A DNA stretch of 64,000 nucleotides from Nectonema munidae (GCA_030549495.1 JAUIRK010000970.1:1-64000), one strand, 5' to 3'. Counted from the stretch's first letter, positions 24,345-36,102 are shown. A program made the numbers and translations. The notes: generated by a model from the sequence alone, not told the origin.

Positions 24345-24670
24345 TTAACATTTATTGAACAGAATTAAAATATAAAGTAACATAATGGTGAGGAACGTTT
24401 TCTGGTAAAATTTTTCTGTCATTGATAAGAATTTTTTAGTATAGAAAAAGATCGTTCTACAGCTGCTGTTGTAGCCTGACAGTTTTGCATTTCTATGAAT
24501 TGTTCCTAGATCATTTTCTACCATTTTTCTTACATCAGAAAGATTTTCACAATAATAAAGAGCACCTTTTAACAAAGAAAACCATCGAGTTACAAGTGTT
24601 TTTGGAAATATTGCGTTTTTTTTTGTAACAAAACTAAGACTTTCTATTAAGTCTATACTCTAAAAATGAG
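24345..24670 (-). pseudogene. hAT transposase fragment with C-terminal dimerisation domain
   Basis: The minus strand reads TLVTRWFSLLKGALYYCENL near 24,630-24,560, then in another frame QATTAAVERSFSILK near 24,480, then KFLSMTEKFYQKTFLTIMLL near 24,430-24,370. The middle motif is the hallmark of the hAT C-terminal dimerisation domain. Roughly 100 residues expected between the TRW motif and this domain are missing, and at least one frameshift is present. It is unlike the ZBED5-type fossil at 8,540-9,560, so it is another hAT lineage. Confidence 0.75.
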
Positions 24671-25415
24671 CTTTAATTTTTAACACACAATCCTAAATCA
24701 AGTGAACTAAGCAGGTTGGCGTGATGCATCTTAGGATAAAAAGACTAAAGGAAATTTTGAAAAAAAATAAGTAGAAATGACTTTTTATTATTTTATTTTG
24801 TAAGTTTGAACAAGAAGACGCGCCAAAAACTTAATAAAATTGGATATGAAATTTATAGCTTTTATTATGAAATATTATACCAGACAAATTTGTTAAAGAA
24901 AAATAACAAAATGACATTTATAGCATAGTTTACAATAAAAGCATTTTATGGCAATTTGAGTAAGAATGGACAATAATGGCATTTTATGGCAAAAAATGTC
25001 CCTGTTGATGAGATAGAAATAAAAGGAACACTTTCATTTGATCAAATTCTATATGATACATGTTGACACTGAGCACTTAGCAATACCTATTCCTCAATTC
25101 ATTGTTTGAGGAGTAATGCTCTTTCTGCAAGTATGATGAACGCATTTCTTGGAGTGCAAAGCATCTCTTAGACAAGAATTGAATTTCAATGCAATAAAAG
25201 TGTATAACTATAATGAGTATGTTATATTTGCGAATTCTAGGCATTGTATTTCATTTAACTGAATGAATCCCATAAGGCATAGCGTATCATTTATTTCGAA
25301 CCAGTCTTATCTATTCTTGCACGAAGTTATGATCCTGTTCACCCACACGTCCACTCTAAGTCAGTTGTCCACTCTCATCTAACCTCATCCATGTTGAATA
25401 GCATTGTTTTTAGAT

Positions 25416-25737
25416 CAGGGGTTCCCAACCTGGGGTACATTTATTTTAAGGAAAACAGTAGGATTTATATTGTATTATTACAATCTGTTAATGTCAAACG
25501 TAACAGATACAGCAGTTTTGTATCGGAGATTACATTCAAAACACAAAGCATTGCGGTAACGTAAATAAATCAAACACTTTTGACAGATTTTCTCATCTCT
25601 TTCTCTCTCTGTCTTTGCCATTAATGTAAGAATAAAAATTTTGCTTAGCGTCATTTTGGATTTTAAAATTTAAAGGGTACACAAAGTTTTTTTTAGCTAT
25701 GCTAGGGGTACATTTAAAAACAGGTTGGAAACCCCAC
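25416..25737. mobile_element. hAT MITE with perfect 8-bp target duplication
   Basis: The left end is CAGGGGTTCCCAACCTGGGG; the right end, reversed, is GTGGGGTTTCCAACCTG. Identical 8-bp flanks ttttagat lie at 25,408-25,415 and 25,738-25,745. Both arms continue with a GGGGTACATTTA phrase. It is 322 bp and non-coding. The perfect duplication suggests a relatively young insertion. Confidence 0.88.
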
Positions 25738-26399
25738 TTTTAGATGATTGAATAGTTAATTCACATAGATTTGAGGTTTGTAGCAAATATTTCCTTGCGC
25801 CATTTTAGACTTTCAATTTATACCAAAAGGGCCGAATTTAACTTTATGGCTTAATAGTTGTCAATTCCCAACACAAGTCCTCAATCTACTTTCACGCAGT
25901 TTTCTTTACTAAATGAATATATGAGTAGGCATCAGTAATATGAAGATTGTTTCCTTTTCTATATTTAATTGCGGTTTAATTCATTTGATATGAAGCAGGC
26001 CTGTTGACAATTGGGAAAAAGAGAGTTTGAAAAAAAAGTTTTATCTCCTGTGTTTCTTTGCAAGAAATCGATCCTTGGCCTGTGAACTAATTTCTTTTTT
26101 AAAGCCAACTTTTACCCTAATAAAACCACCAAACTATTTTTAAGTAATATATTATCTGTATGAGGCCGGGACTATAATAAAATGTCTACATTTATATTAT
26201 CCAAGGAAGTTGTTTTGGGGGGTGGTAAAATAAATCCTAGGGGTGGAGGGGAAGCCCCCTTAATTATCGAAGGGCTTAAGTACCAATAACATTCTAATAC
26301 TTTGTAGTATTTTTTCGTTATAGAAATTGTAATATTTTTTAAAAATAAAAGAAAAAAAGAACCAAGCAAGGTCATAGCCATAATTGTCTATCATGTTTT

Positions 26400-26992
26400 C
26401 AGTCAGAACTTGTTTTCCGATACTTGGTTCACAGATATTTTTGCCGGATTGTGAATTTGTCGGATTACGTTCATTAATTCAAGACCTTATATAGCCTTTA
26501 AAGTTTCTATAGAATCAATTGTAAGGATGAAGTTTTTTTTATTTCTCATTTAAATTCACAATATTTATGCCATATTTAAAAAATCCTTGACTTTTGTTGC
26601 GAGTTTGTTAATGATGTCGTGTTAAATTTTTGAGCAAGGCCTCTAGCATGTTACTGTGTGCCCGCCCCTCTTGAAGAAATGCATGGCAGTAGAAAGTCCC
26701 TGTATAACAACTGCTTTGGCTATTGCTGAATGGCGTGGTTTCATCATCATCCCTCCGAGAGACGGTGCTTTCATGGAGATGATTTCTTCTCTCTATAGTT
26801 GTGTTGATATTTGCGCAAACGGCTGCTGTCATGTTTGTTTCAATTACTGTTCAATGTCAATACGTTTGATAAAATTACGATTGCATGCTTAGTCTGTCGA
26901 ATAAACAAGAGTCTGAGGAGAAAAACATTGGGAAAATTAGTTGCAGTCAATATTGTATCGCATTACGGGTTTATCAGATAAACGAGGTATGC
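26400..26992. mobile_element. Possible pogo/Tigger-type MITE
   Basis: The right end, reversed, is CAGGCATACCTCGTTTATC and is followed outside by TA. The left candidate, CAGTCAGAACTTGTTTTCC, matches imperfectly. TA is missing at the left flank, so that border is unsure. Confidence 0.35.
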
Positions 26993-28084
26993 CTGTATTC
27001 CCAAGAGTATCTAATAAAATTTAGTCAGAGACGGATTCTGGTTTTAATAATTTTTTAAGCATATAGAGGACCGTTTTGTAATCAAAGTTTGAAGTGTTAA
27101 ATTTATTAAGTTTTTAATTCCGATTCCGAGTAAAATTTCGGAAGTACCAAGAAGTCAGAGTTTGGATATTTTCCTTCAGACTGCATAAACCTGATTACCA
27201 ATGAATCTTCTTATGCAAATCATTCTATATGGTCTTCAAAAGACATAAACATTTTTGACCTTTGAACAACAAATACTAAATCGGTTCAACCAAAAATTCT
27301 ACCCTAAAAATTTAACAAAGACATCGTTTTTAGTCATGGTATAAAACCTTCACTTGGTTAGATTATAGCAAATCTAGCGATAAAGTTTTTGTTGCGTATC
27401 CAGTTGTTCAGTATTATAACATCAAAATCTCAAAGGCCCTTTGTGACCATCGGTTTAGATAACTTGTAAAAAGTAGTAAGTGGGGATAAAGGCTTTACAT
27501 GCCATGTGTAGTGATCACTGTCTCTCCATGCCCCAATGCGCAAGTCTTAAAACAAATAATATCAGGCGTAACTTCATTCATTTTAGAATTTAGATCCTAT
27601 TTGCAAGTTTATTTCTTCAAAAACCGTAACTATTTAAAAATTTTATGAGTGAGATGGTCATCGCGCGCATAATGAAACTGCCAATTTATTGGGTTGTGGT
27701 AAATGGCATGAATTTATCAAGCTCATGTTAGCCACAAATCCTACTTTCAGGGAAATGCATGTTGTGTTCGTGAAATCTCCAAATTATTTGTCTTCACGAT
27801 CGTGTGAAGAACTTATAGGAATTCTAGCACAAACTCTTATTCGGGTGATTATAGACGAAATGGAATAAGCGGGAATGTACTCCTCAACATAATCGCTTAA
27901 AACAATATCAGAGATGAAGAATTCTTTTTAATTTGTCTTTGTTGTGACTATCACATATGAGAGATTAATTTCTTTCTTTGGTCTAGAAGGTAGTGTGAGT
28001 GATGCGATCACAATTTGAAAGAAGGTAATAATCGACTTTACAGAATTCATGCAGTAGGTATTTATTATTATCGACCGTTATGAT

Positions 28085-28232
28085 GGCATTGGGAGCTGAC
28101 AATGCAAGTGTAATGTCGAGTAATAATGGCCGCGTTGTTTGTGTTCACTGGACAAAAATTCTCTAATGATAAACTTTGGAAATTAAAAAAAAAGTTTGCC
28201 TACCTAAAATTTTAAAGATGTGCGAGCCTCTG
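28085..28232 (-). mobile_element. hAT element end, same family as 12,165-15,404
   Basis: Read in reverse from 28,232 the sequence is CAGAGGCTCGCACATC, then TTTAAAATTTTAGG, and further in GAATTTTTGTCCAGTGAACA and ACTCGACATTACACTTGCA. It runs in parallel with 48,628 back to about 48,480. Its other end was not found. Confidence 0.6.
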
Positions 28233-28241
28233 ATAGGCTTA

Positions 28242-28371
28242 ATAAACCTTTGAGAACCAGTGTGACACCGGCGTACCATGAAATGAAAATTGACTGCTTT
28301 TAAGTATATAAAATTCTATTAGAAACAATGCAGACCATTAGTCTTAAAAATTTTGGTCCTCAAAGGGATAA
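28242..28371. mobile_element. piggyBac-type MITE, family 1, in an ATAA site
   Basis: ATAA flanks both sides (28,242-28,245 and 28,368-28,371). The ends are ACCTTTGAGAACCAGTGTG and, reversed, CCCTTTGAGGACC. It directly abuts the hAT end at 28,232. A non-TTAA duplicated site is unusual for piggyBac, though one matched mutation or a variant target could explain it. Confidence 0.6.
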
Positions 28372-28914
28372 GAGTTAAATAATGGTTGCTATTCTTGTTC
28401 TTTTTGTTTTGTCACGTTTTGATGTCTTATTAGGAGTCTTTGAAGGGGGAGGGCTCAAATCCTTCTGGGCGGCACTTGTGCTAAATTGACACGATTGCTG
28501 CTATCATTTCCTCCTTTTTGCTTCTTTTTGATTTTTCCAAATTAATTTTCATTCACTCATTCCTGCGTGCATATAATTTTTCCAAGGCTTTACCTTGTGT
28601 TGTTTATTAGTGCTTCTCATAGACGACAACGATACACATATATACACACATGTAATGCGATCACTCTTATATCTCATATTCTTGGATGTACAATCATCAA
28701 TCTGTTGGAGGCAAGGACAGAAGCGTGCCTCACTCACATCATCTACGAACAAGATGATGATGACAAGCGTATCTTCTCTCTTATTCGCATGCGTAGAACA
28801 AATGTGTTAGTGTGAAGAACGTGTAATAATGCTTTCTTTGTTCTCTCTCACTATTTCTTCTTCGTTCTCATTTCGCGATTACGCTAGAATGTTCGTCGAC
28901 AATGAAAATCTTAG

Positions 28915-29134
28915 ATAAATCATTCTTACTATCATCACCACATTCTTCTTCCTCTTATCTTCTGTGCCACCCCGCTTTATTTGTGTGTGTTGTTGACTTT
29001 ATACTCTTTTAAACAAGTAAGTTTACATTTTATCTATAAAAAAAATACAGTTCTTCACATCGATTTCAGAATGGCATTCAAACTCAAAACTGCTAAAGGA
29101 AAGGAATTTTTCCATAGCTGCCCGAAAAACTCAG
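28915..29134 (+). CDS. Candidate 5' exon pair with 53-nt intron and short coding start
   Basis: A strong donor CAA|GTAAGTTT after 29,016 and an acceptor CATCGATTTCAG at 29,069 enclose a 53-nt intron. Base 29,070 is followed by ATG 29,071, coding MAFKLKTAKGKEFFHSCPKN, and then a donor TCAG|GTATTG after 29,134. The 64 coding bases leave one codon base over, which does not match the phase of the heat-shock exon 2, so this would be another transcript. The next exon was not found. No family was recognised. Only the splice grammar supports it. Confidence 0.3.
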
Positions 29135-29385
29135 GTATTGGGGGTTAGTCCCAAGCCATAAGTGTGTGTATTTTTTTTAGTAATAGGCTTTTCAACCGGA
29201 ACTGGTTTGCCAAATCCGCCTGAAGGAGTTCGTATTTTGAGGCAACAGAATTAGATGACAATCTGCTTAAGAGTAGAAACCATGGGTAGATCAGGACTTT
29301 TTCCATTCGTAGAGCTAGAAGTCATGTACATCTGGCCTTTAGTATTTGACAGCCTTACTATTTTAATCCTTACTGTTTTTTATAT

Positions 29386-29604
29386 TGAGAAGTATTGGAT
29401 AAAATTATACCGTTCTTCTTGACCTACTCCTACCAATAGCGCACTCTTGAAAGCTTTTCTGCAACTACTTCTGTAAAAGTTATTTTCAAAATTTTATAAA
29501 TCTATTTTGGATATTCAATAGAAAAGTTGGGCTTTTAAGATCCATCAGCTCTCTAAACAATTAAGAGCCAAAACTCTGTGAAAAGCTAAAATTAGTAGGG
29601 TTGA
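29386..29604. repeat. 219-bp direct repeat, copy 1
   Basis: The unit runs from TGAGAAGTATTGG to AGTAGGGTTGA and matches 30,951-31,169 without gaps, with about 14 differences by hand count (near 94 percent identity). It has no inverted ends or coding capacity. Confidence 0.85.
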
Positions 29605-29609
29605 CTGGA

Positions 29610-30945
29610 AACTAAAGCAATCCATCTTTTCACAGCTAGCTACACTCCCCTGTAAATATAACACATTATTATTTTACTATTCAAAATCAGAATTACAATC
29701 GGATTTTTAGAAATAAAAAAATCAGAAATCAAAGTTGCATTAAATTCAATATCATGATCATTATTTTGAATCGGCCGACTCTGTTCTGACGTTATATAAA
29801 CAGAAAATACTTTTTTATTCTAAATCAAAATCCTCTGTTAAAAACTCTAATTACGATATATTTATAATCATATATAAAAATATATGTACGTAATAGATGG
29901 CTGGCTATATAAACAATTATAATGTTTTTTTAAAAGAAAATTCAACATTTCTTTCGATTGTGTTTATATCAAGCCTTGAATTTCTTTTTATTCCCTTGCA
30001 TACACTTTTCATCAAAGCAGTGAACAAATTTCTTTCAATATAGCTGGTCATTGTTTATATCCTTGGGCTGTCGCATGTCCCGCCTTTTCAGGATTGTCCC
30101 TTTTTTAGTGGACGCAATTCCCCTCGATGTAGAATAATCCCGACTTTTCATTCACCAATTTTATCATTTCAAAAAACGAGGTTTGAAAAGTTTTTATCTT
30201 CAAATATTATCGATTATTATCTCTCAATTTATTATTTTCCATATTTGTTATTTCTGCGAGGAATTTAAAAGTTTATTAACATTTTTAACACTCCTCATGC
30301 AAACACGTTTACCTTCTTTTTTTTAGTAAATATGGATCCATAGCACCCGAGCACTTTATAGCTTTTACGAACAACTGTATATTGTTTTTTTTGTAAAACG
30401 TGCTTATCTATATCATGTACTATAACGTGCATAAATTTCGCGAATGAAACTTCAAAAACAAATTCGCCAATAAAGAGTTAGCTTAACAAATTACTCGCCA
30501 AAATTTCTTACTTTACAGTATTTAAAATTTATGGAGATTTTTTCTCATGGTACTGTTTAGTTGGCAAACTCTTTGATGTGATCGTGAAAAAACTTTTGAA
30601 CAATTTTTTATCCTAAAAAACGAATTATCCCAATTACCCTTTGGGTGGCATGTAAACTTAATTTTAATGATTTAGTTTTTTTATTGTCCCAGCATATAGG
30701 TGGTTGACTGCGTAAAACCTCATTTACGACCTTCTAACATGCATCATTTTCATTTATTCACAAATATTATTATATCCAATGTATATAGAATATATGAGAT
30801 ACGTGGGTAGTTGATATAGCTAGCCTATATTATAAATCCTAAATTTCATTGTTAACCTTTTTTTTTTTTAAGAATTTACATCATTAGAATGGAAAATATT
30901 TCTATTTCGCTGCAAACATTCTTATTTAATTTAATTAGAGAATTT
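29610..30945. other. AT-rich DNA between the direct repeats
   Basis: No genes were found. The segment between the two repeat copies shows no coding remnant that would make them the terminal repeats of a retroelement. Confidence 0.35.
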
Positions 30946-30950
30946 TATTA

Positions 30951-31169
30951 TGAGAAGTATTGAATAATATTATACCGTTCTTCTGGACCTACTCCTACCA
31001 ATAGCGCACCCTTGAAAGCTTTTCTGCAACTACTTCTATAAAAGTTATTTTCAAAATTTTATAAATTTATTTTGGATATTCAATACAAAAGTTGGACTTC
31101 TAAGATCCATCAGCTCTCTAAACAATTAAGAGCCAACACTCCGTGATAGGCTAAAATTATTAGGGTTGA
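30951..31169. repeat. 219-bp direct repeat, copy 2
   Basis: This is the same unit as 29,386-29,604, in direct orientation and 1,565 bp downstream, again exactly 219 bp. Equal length without gaps suggests a segmental duplication or two insertions of one short repeat. Confidence 0.85.
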
Positions 31170-31174
31170 AGAGT

Positions 31175-32740
31175 CATTTTGCGCTCCACTTGGAATAAGA
31201 TTTGGGTGATTTCTGTCCCTGCTCCAGGATGTATCCTTGGTGCTGCACTCCTCTCTTTAGGTCTTGGGGGATGTGGGAATTTTGAAAATCGGCACATGAC
31301 ACTTATGTTGATTTATTACATTACTCGTAGGAATCTTCGTTCACTTCCTCTCTCAATGCTCTAATGTTTGCTTCAATTTTTTTTGTTAATTCAGCGTTCT
31401 TGAAATCGCGTCTATTGATATATACAGGTTGAGTTTTTCGAAATTTTTAGAGAAAAGTTTAGCGAAATAATCTATAAATTTTTGAATAAATTGTATTCAA
31501 AAAATTTTTTAATGTTAAATTTAATTTTTGAATTCAAGATATGGCGATTAGTTTTTCAGTTTGATGTTTTTTAATCTAATACATGGCTAATCCGGTACCC
31601 TCCAAACCCATTGATGCCGAATTAGTGATAGTCAACCTATTATATTTCTAAGCTGTCTTTTTTAAGTTCTATTTTGTATTTTAGGAAGTCAAAATAGATT
31701 TTAATTAAAACTTTTTAGAGGGTCAGCAATCTAACACTAATTACACCATGAGTTTATTTGCTATATCATTTTTGGAAACAATAAAGCAACTATTAAATTT
31801 CATTTACCTTATTTCTTAGGAATCCACATATTTCAATATTTCCTAACCCTAGAACGGCATTTGGTAGAGATGTATCGGATGTATAATTTTTTTGTATCCC
31901 CATATACGGTTATCAAATTTGACATCCTAGCGAATGGGGATTCGGATATCAGAATTAATTTTCTTTAGAGGATGCGGTTATCATAGCTGCTATTGTTTTA
32001 TACTTTTTTAAAATTTAGAGAGAAGATGTCAATATGTGTGTGTTATCATAAAGACGTACTTATAAAATTTTTGGATAAAGTATAAAAATGAAAATCTGAA
32101 AAAAACTGCGGTATATAGAAAAAGAAAAATATTTGAAAATTGCGGATCGGGATGTTGAAACTTAAATGATTCACGGATGAGGATGTTAAGAGGATGTAAA
32201 AAATTTTTGCGGATAATCCACATCTGCGAAAGCGGATATCTGATACATCCCTTGTATTCGGTATCAAAAAAATGGGTCTCAAGCTAGTTAAGTTAATTTG
32301 TTATAGTTATAACTATTTAATCTTTGCGATCTATGTAGTCAACTAAGGGACTTAGCTTTCTGAGAACAAATTTTCAGAGATCGAGTTTTCTTATTTATTT
32401 CTTACTAAAATTATTATTTTTCAAGTAATGCATTTTGTATGCCTTTCCGAATCTTTTTGAAGGGCATTCCCATTTTACTTCAATTATTATTATTCAATCT
32501 GAATTTGAGACCGACTTCCTAAAGCAATTTTTATGAAACGTAGTTTACCTAGCACCGGCCTAGAATTACCAACGGCGTTTTAAATTTCCACATTTCACAA
32601 TACAACAGTTAAATTTTTCAAAATTTGCTTTTAATACTCACTTGGTTTTATTTTTATGTCTGAGAAAAAAATTTATTGGAATTTTTGCGTGTATTTATAC
32701 ATTATTTTATTGCGAAGATCATTTGACCCTTTAATTTATC
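31175..32740. other. AT-rich intronic DNA without recognised genes
   Basis: A CTGTCCCTGCTCCAG acceptor-like site at about 31,228 precedes a short open stretch, but nothing else supports an exon. Confidence 0.35.
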
Positions 32741-32751
32741 CTACCTGAATT

Positions 32752-32916
32752 CAGGGGCGTAGCCAGAGGGGGGGGGGGGGGGGCCCCCCCCCCCCCCCCC
32801 CCCCCCCCCAATACCTTTTCTGCCCCCCCCCCAAATACTAATTATTTTATTTCCAATATGCTTTCCCCCCTAAATTCCTTGTATGCCCCCAACTTACATT
32901 TTTGGCTCCGCCACTG
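32752..32916. mobile_element. hAT MITE with G/C homopolymer hairpin
   Basis: The left end is CAGGGGCGTAGCCAG and the right end, reversed, is CAGTGGCGGAGCCA. The flanks cctgaatt (32,744-32,751) and cttgaatt (32,917-32,924) form an 8-bp duplication with one mismatch. The centre begins with about 17 G followed by more than 20 C, which would fold into a hairpin. The run lengths may be inaccurate in the assembly. Confidence 0.82.
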
Positions 32917-32951
32917 CTTGAATTGTTCTAGACTCAAAAATTAAACTTTTA

Positions 32952-33105
32952 GTAGTGCTGATTGGTTAATCCGACCTCTACGGTTACAACAATAATCAGG
33001 TCGGATTAAAAATATTTAAAAAAATACAAAAAATCAATGAATCTTATATTATTCACTGAAAAAAAGTGTCAAATAGTAAATTGTCGGATTAGAAGATCAT
33101 CACTG
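32952..33105. mobile_element. pogo/Tigger-type MITE
   Basis: The right end, reversed, is CAGTGATGATCTTCTAATCC, followed by TA outside. The left end reads AGTGCTGATTGGTTAATCC. The CTAATCCG phrase is shared with the full Tigger element at 39,801. The length is about 154 bp. The left TA is displaced by a base or two, so the left border is approximate. Confidence 0.5.
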
Positions 33106-33109
33106 TACA

Positions 33110-34435
33110 CTTATACATCTCTTCCAAGTGTTTTAGAACATGATGTGTATAGGTTTACAAAATTATCCCTTTTTTCTTTCGCATAATTCCTTCATTTTTG
33201 AGCAGCTCTATAGAACTAGTATTTTTTCTTTTTCGCAAAACTCTTAATTTTGTGTGAACTTGTTTTGTAATTTATATCAAATAAGGCGTCAATTGACCTC
33301 TTGTTATTGGAAGGTAGAATTTTTTCGTAATCGTAGGGTTTTAAGGCTTGCAGTCATGTTAACTGCGTTCTAACACTTCTTTACATTTGAATTGGATACA
33401 TGACAAGACTGAAAGATACATTTATTGAAATCAATTAAGCAAGTTTTAGCTCGTTCGATTGAAGCGATCGATATACTTAATCGCTTTCTATCCATTTAAT
33501 TTTCGCTCGATATCGTGTATATATGAGATATCGCCTGATGCACTTTATGGAAAGAGCATTCCATTCATCTAGACCGCGAATACTTACCCTTTTTTCATAG
33601 GTGAAAATAGCGTTTTACCAATGTGATCTTGTATTCTGTTCAGTTTAAGCTGTCTTGACTTGTTACATGCTTTGCATGCACATCATAAAACGCTCGATTT
33701 TAAACGTTCAATAAAGCTAGCCGTAGTAAGTTATTCTTCATATTCCTTCTTTTTTTCTAGTGATCTAACGATCCCATAAGTTCGATCAACTTTCAAATGT
33801 CCTTTGTCAATGCTCTTCGGATGCCAAGTTGTTGATGATTAATTTTATAAATTTCACATACTTTTAATGAACTAATTTTGACAGTATTATTTTGTCACGT
33901 TTAAAATGATTGATGACGCTGCTTAGCCACAATTCGGCCTCAAGATAATTCATCCTTTGGACAATTCCTTTTCAATGCAATATAAAAATATATTCAGCCG
34001 ACGAATTATCTAGAGATGCTAAATTGTCGAGAGGCCAAATTGACCTTCTTTTGATGACCATGACATTGTCCATACGAGCAAAAAAATTATAGCAATAACA
34101 ATAAAATGATCACTCGCAGACTTTCCATTGCTTTTACACCTGTATACTAATTTCACCCGCACAATGTGCTGTATACTATATGCTTCCCTAAAAAATGCTG
34201 GAGTATTAAAAGTTTCTTATGAAGATATTTAACTTTGAATAGACAATTAGAAGTTCTCTTATTTTTACTGTTTAAAATAGTCGTAGTCATACCAAATGTT
34301 CAGTGATTTTACCACGCTCTTTAGAATCCTATTTAAACACTAATTTATTTTTTCACAATTTTTGACAAACCTACATAGATTTACATCTTACACTTTATTT
34401 ATTGCAGTGTTCATTTTAAGTTTTTTTTACTTATT
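33110..34435. other. AT-rich intronic DNA with scattered GGACAATT-type motifs
   Basis: Near 33,930-34,060 several phrases (ACAATTCGGCC, TTTGGACAATTCC, AAATTGTCGAGAGGCC) recall the sub-repeats of the foldback elements at 12-14.5 kb. No clear ends or duplications were found. No genes were seen. Confidence 0.35.
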
Positions 34436-34439
34436 TAAG

Positions 34440-35787
34440 GTCAAATTCCCCTTCTTCTACTCGAAGTCACCCAGCAAAACTTGATTATTCTAGAAAGTCT
34501 TTAGGTGGACCAAATCACGACATGACTTCACCCTTCGATGATCACAGACTCGGTTCTAGGAGCTTTTTTGATAGGAAGTTCGACGATTTCTACGATAGCT
34601 TTGATAATAGATCCTTGAGATCAACTAAGAACATGGATATGCCTATCATTGAAAAGAAGTTCGAGGATTCACTGATACACACTGACGCAAATGGCAAAAA
34701 GAAGTTTCAAGTGACTCTGGATGCGCGTGATTTTTCAATTCAAGACATAAAAGTCAAAGTTTTAGAAAACATGCTGAAAATCCACGCTAAAAAGGAAAGC
34801 AGGTCTCCTTCCGGAGCTTCTTCTTACAAAGAATTCAACAAAGAGTTCACTATCCCTCCCGGCGTCAACATCGACATCTTGTCCTCTAAGCTGATGCAGA
34901 ATGGCGAGTTGATCATCGAAGCCCCCCTCTTTCCCGATGTCAAGAACAACAGCACCCTCTCTAGATCCAGCAATTTAGGAGAGCGTAGAAACTTGGTTGA
35001 CAGTGATAGATCTTGTTCCCGAGTCGTGGGAAATGAGTTTGCCGAGCCAAACTTCTTATCCAATAGAGTGAGTCGAAATCATCCTCGGAACGATTTGCGT
35101 GGTGACTACGATTCAAGAAGCAACCCTGTCGAAAATTTCAAATCTCCTTTCAAACTCACCTTCTCCATGAAGGAGTACAGGCCAGAAGAAATCAAGATCA
35201 GCGTGAGTAACAATCTTCTCAAAATTCATGCTAAACACGAAGAAAAGAGCGCTGGCAAGTCGATGTTGTGCGAGTTTAACCGAGAATTCACGATTCCCAG
35301 CGACATCAATCCTGACACCATCAAATCCACGCTCACTGAAAGCGGCGTTCTCATTGTGGAGTCCGTATCTGGGTACAACGCGTGCATGCCCACACGAAGC
35401 GAGAACCAAGTTCTCCAATCCCACGCTCCTCCTTCAATGCCTAATTACAGCGGAACTTTAAAAAGATCGGCAATGAACCGCTATCCTTCGAGTGAGAGAT
35501 TGATAGAAGATGACGCCAACATCTCCAAACGCTTTCTCCTGAAGTTCGATATGAAGGGCTATCCCGCGGAAAAGATAAAGGTGAAGGTGCTGGCCGATAC
35601 TCTGCGTGTTGAAGCGAAGCACGAAGAAGACGTGGATGGGAAGTATGTGTTGCGAGAATTCAGCAAAGAGTACCTCATTCCTAAGAGCGTGAATCCGAAT
35701 GAACTTCGTTCCAGTCTTTCCTCTGACGGCTTCCTCACCATCGAAGCGCCCACTCTGTTTTCGAGAGTTGATATTCGCCAATACTGA
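34440..35787 (+). CDS. p40-type small heat-shock protein, exon 2 with three alpha-crystallin domains
   Basis: The frame is open from the acceptor at 34,439 to TGA 35,787. With exon 1 the protein is about 561 residues. Three alpha-crystallin domains lie at about residues 199-276, 348-421 and 476-550. Each has the core KFQVTLDARDFSIQDIKV or its equivalent, an AKHE/AKKE turn, an EFNREFTIP-type strand and a closing G-x-L motif: GELIIEAP, GVLIVES, GFLTIEAP. Such domains form the dimer core of ATP-independent chaperones that hold unfolding proteins. Flatworm p40 proteins usually have two, so three is unusual. ATG 34,522 could start a shorter 421-residue form, but the frame is open for 27 codons upstream to the acceptor. 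Base composition is less AT-biased than the surroundings, as expected for conserved coding sequence. Confidence 0.93.
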
Positions 35788-36096
35788 ATATGATGATGTC
35801 TTTTTCCCTGCTTAAATCTCTATAGTCATGACATAGTCAAAATTAACCGATGATGAAATTTGTTCCTTTTTATTTAATTTAATTAATTCAAGCATTTTGT
35901 TTTTTCCTTTTACGATTTTTTACAACCTCCTTTCGTCATTTGATGACAAAACATCACACGAGTCTAATGTACATGCGTGTCTTTTTAATCTGCTCCAAGA
36001 TTTTACGTTTACGCTTTGCATTTCAAAGTTTTAATCTCTCTATCTATTGCTTTACCCTTCCATCTTATTTCATAAAATTTATTTTTAAACTTTCTT

Positions 36097-36102
36097 AATA
36101 AA
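36097..36102 (+). terminator. Polyadenylation signal of the heat-shock gene
   Basis: An AATAAA stands 310 bases after the stop codon at 35,787, in AT-rich 3' untranslated sequence. It is the first canonical signal seen downstream. Confidence 0.55.

Larger units (their letters stand above)
23362..34439 (+). other. Intron of the heat-shock gene, 11 kb, rich in small transposons
   Basis: The interval runs from the inferred donor at 23,362 to the acceptor TTATTTAAG at 34,439. It contains piggyBac-type, hAT and pogo-type MITEs, a hAT transposase fragment and a 219-bp direct repeat. It also holds a candidate short exon at 29,070 that would be out of frame for this gene. The intron is inferred from phase match and homology, not from transcripts. 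Confidence 0.5.

Noticed and set aside
28549-28815. Three overlapping open frames on both strands
   Set aside because: None has a recognisable motif, splice borders or start context, and mutual overlap suggests chance in less AT-rich DNA.
29386-31169. A small LTR retroelement bounded by the 219-bp direct repeats
   Set aside because: No coding remnant lies between them, the units lack TG/CA ends in a convincing form, and no target duplication was found.
34824-35784. Open reverse-strand frames of 64-107 codons opposite the heat-shock exon
   Set aside because: They mirror the codon structure of the conserved plus-strand exon, show no motifs and lack splice or start context.
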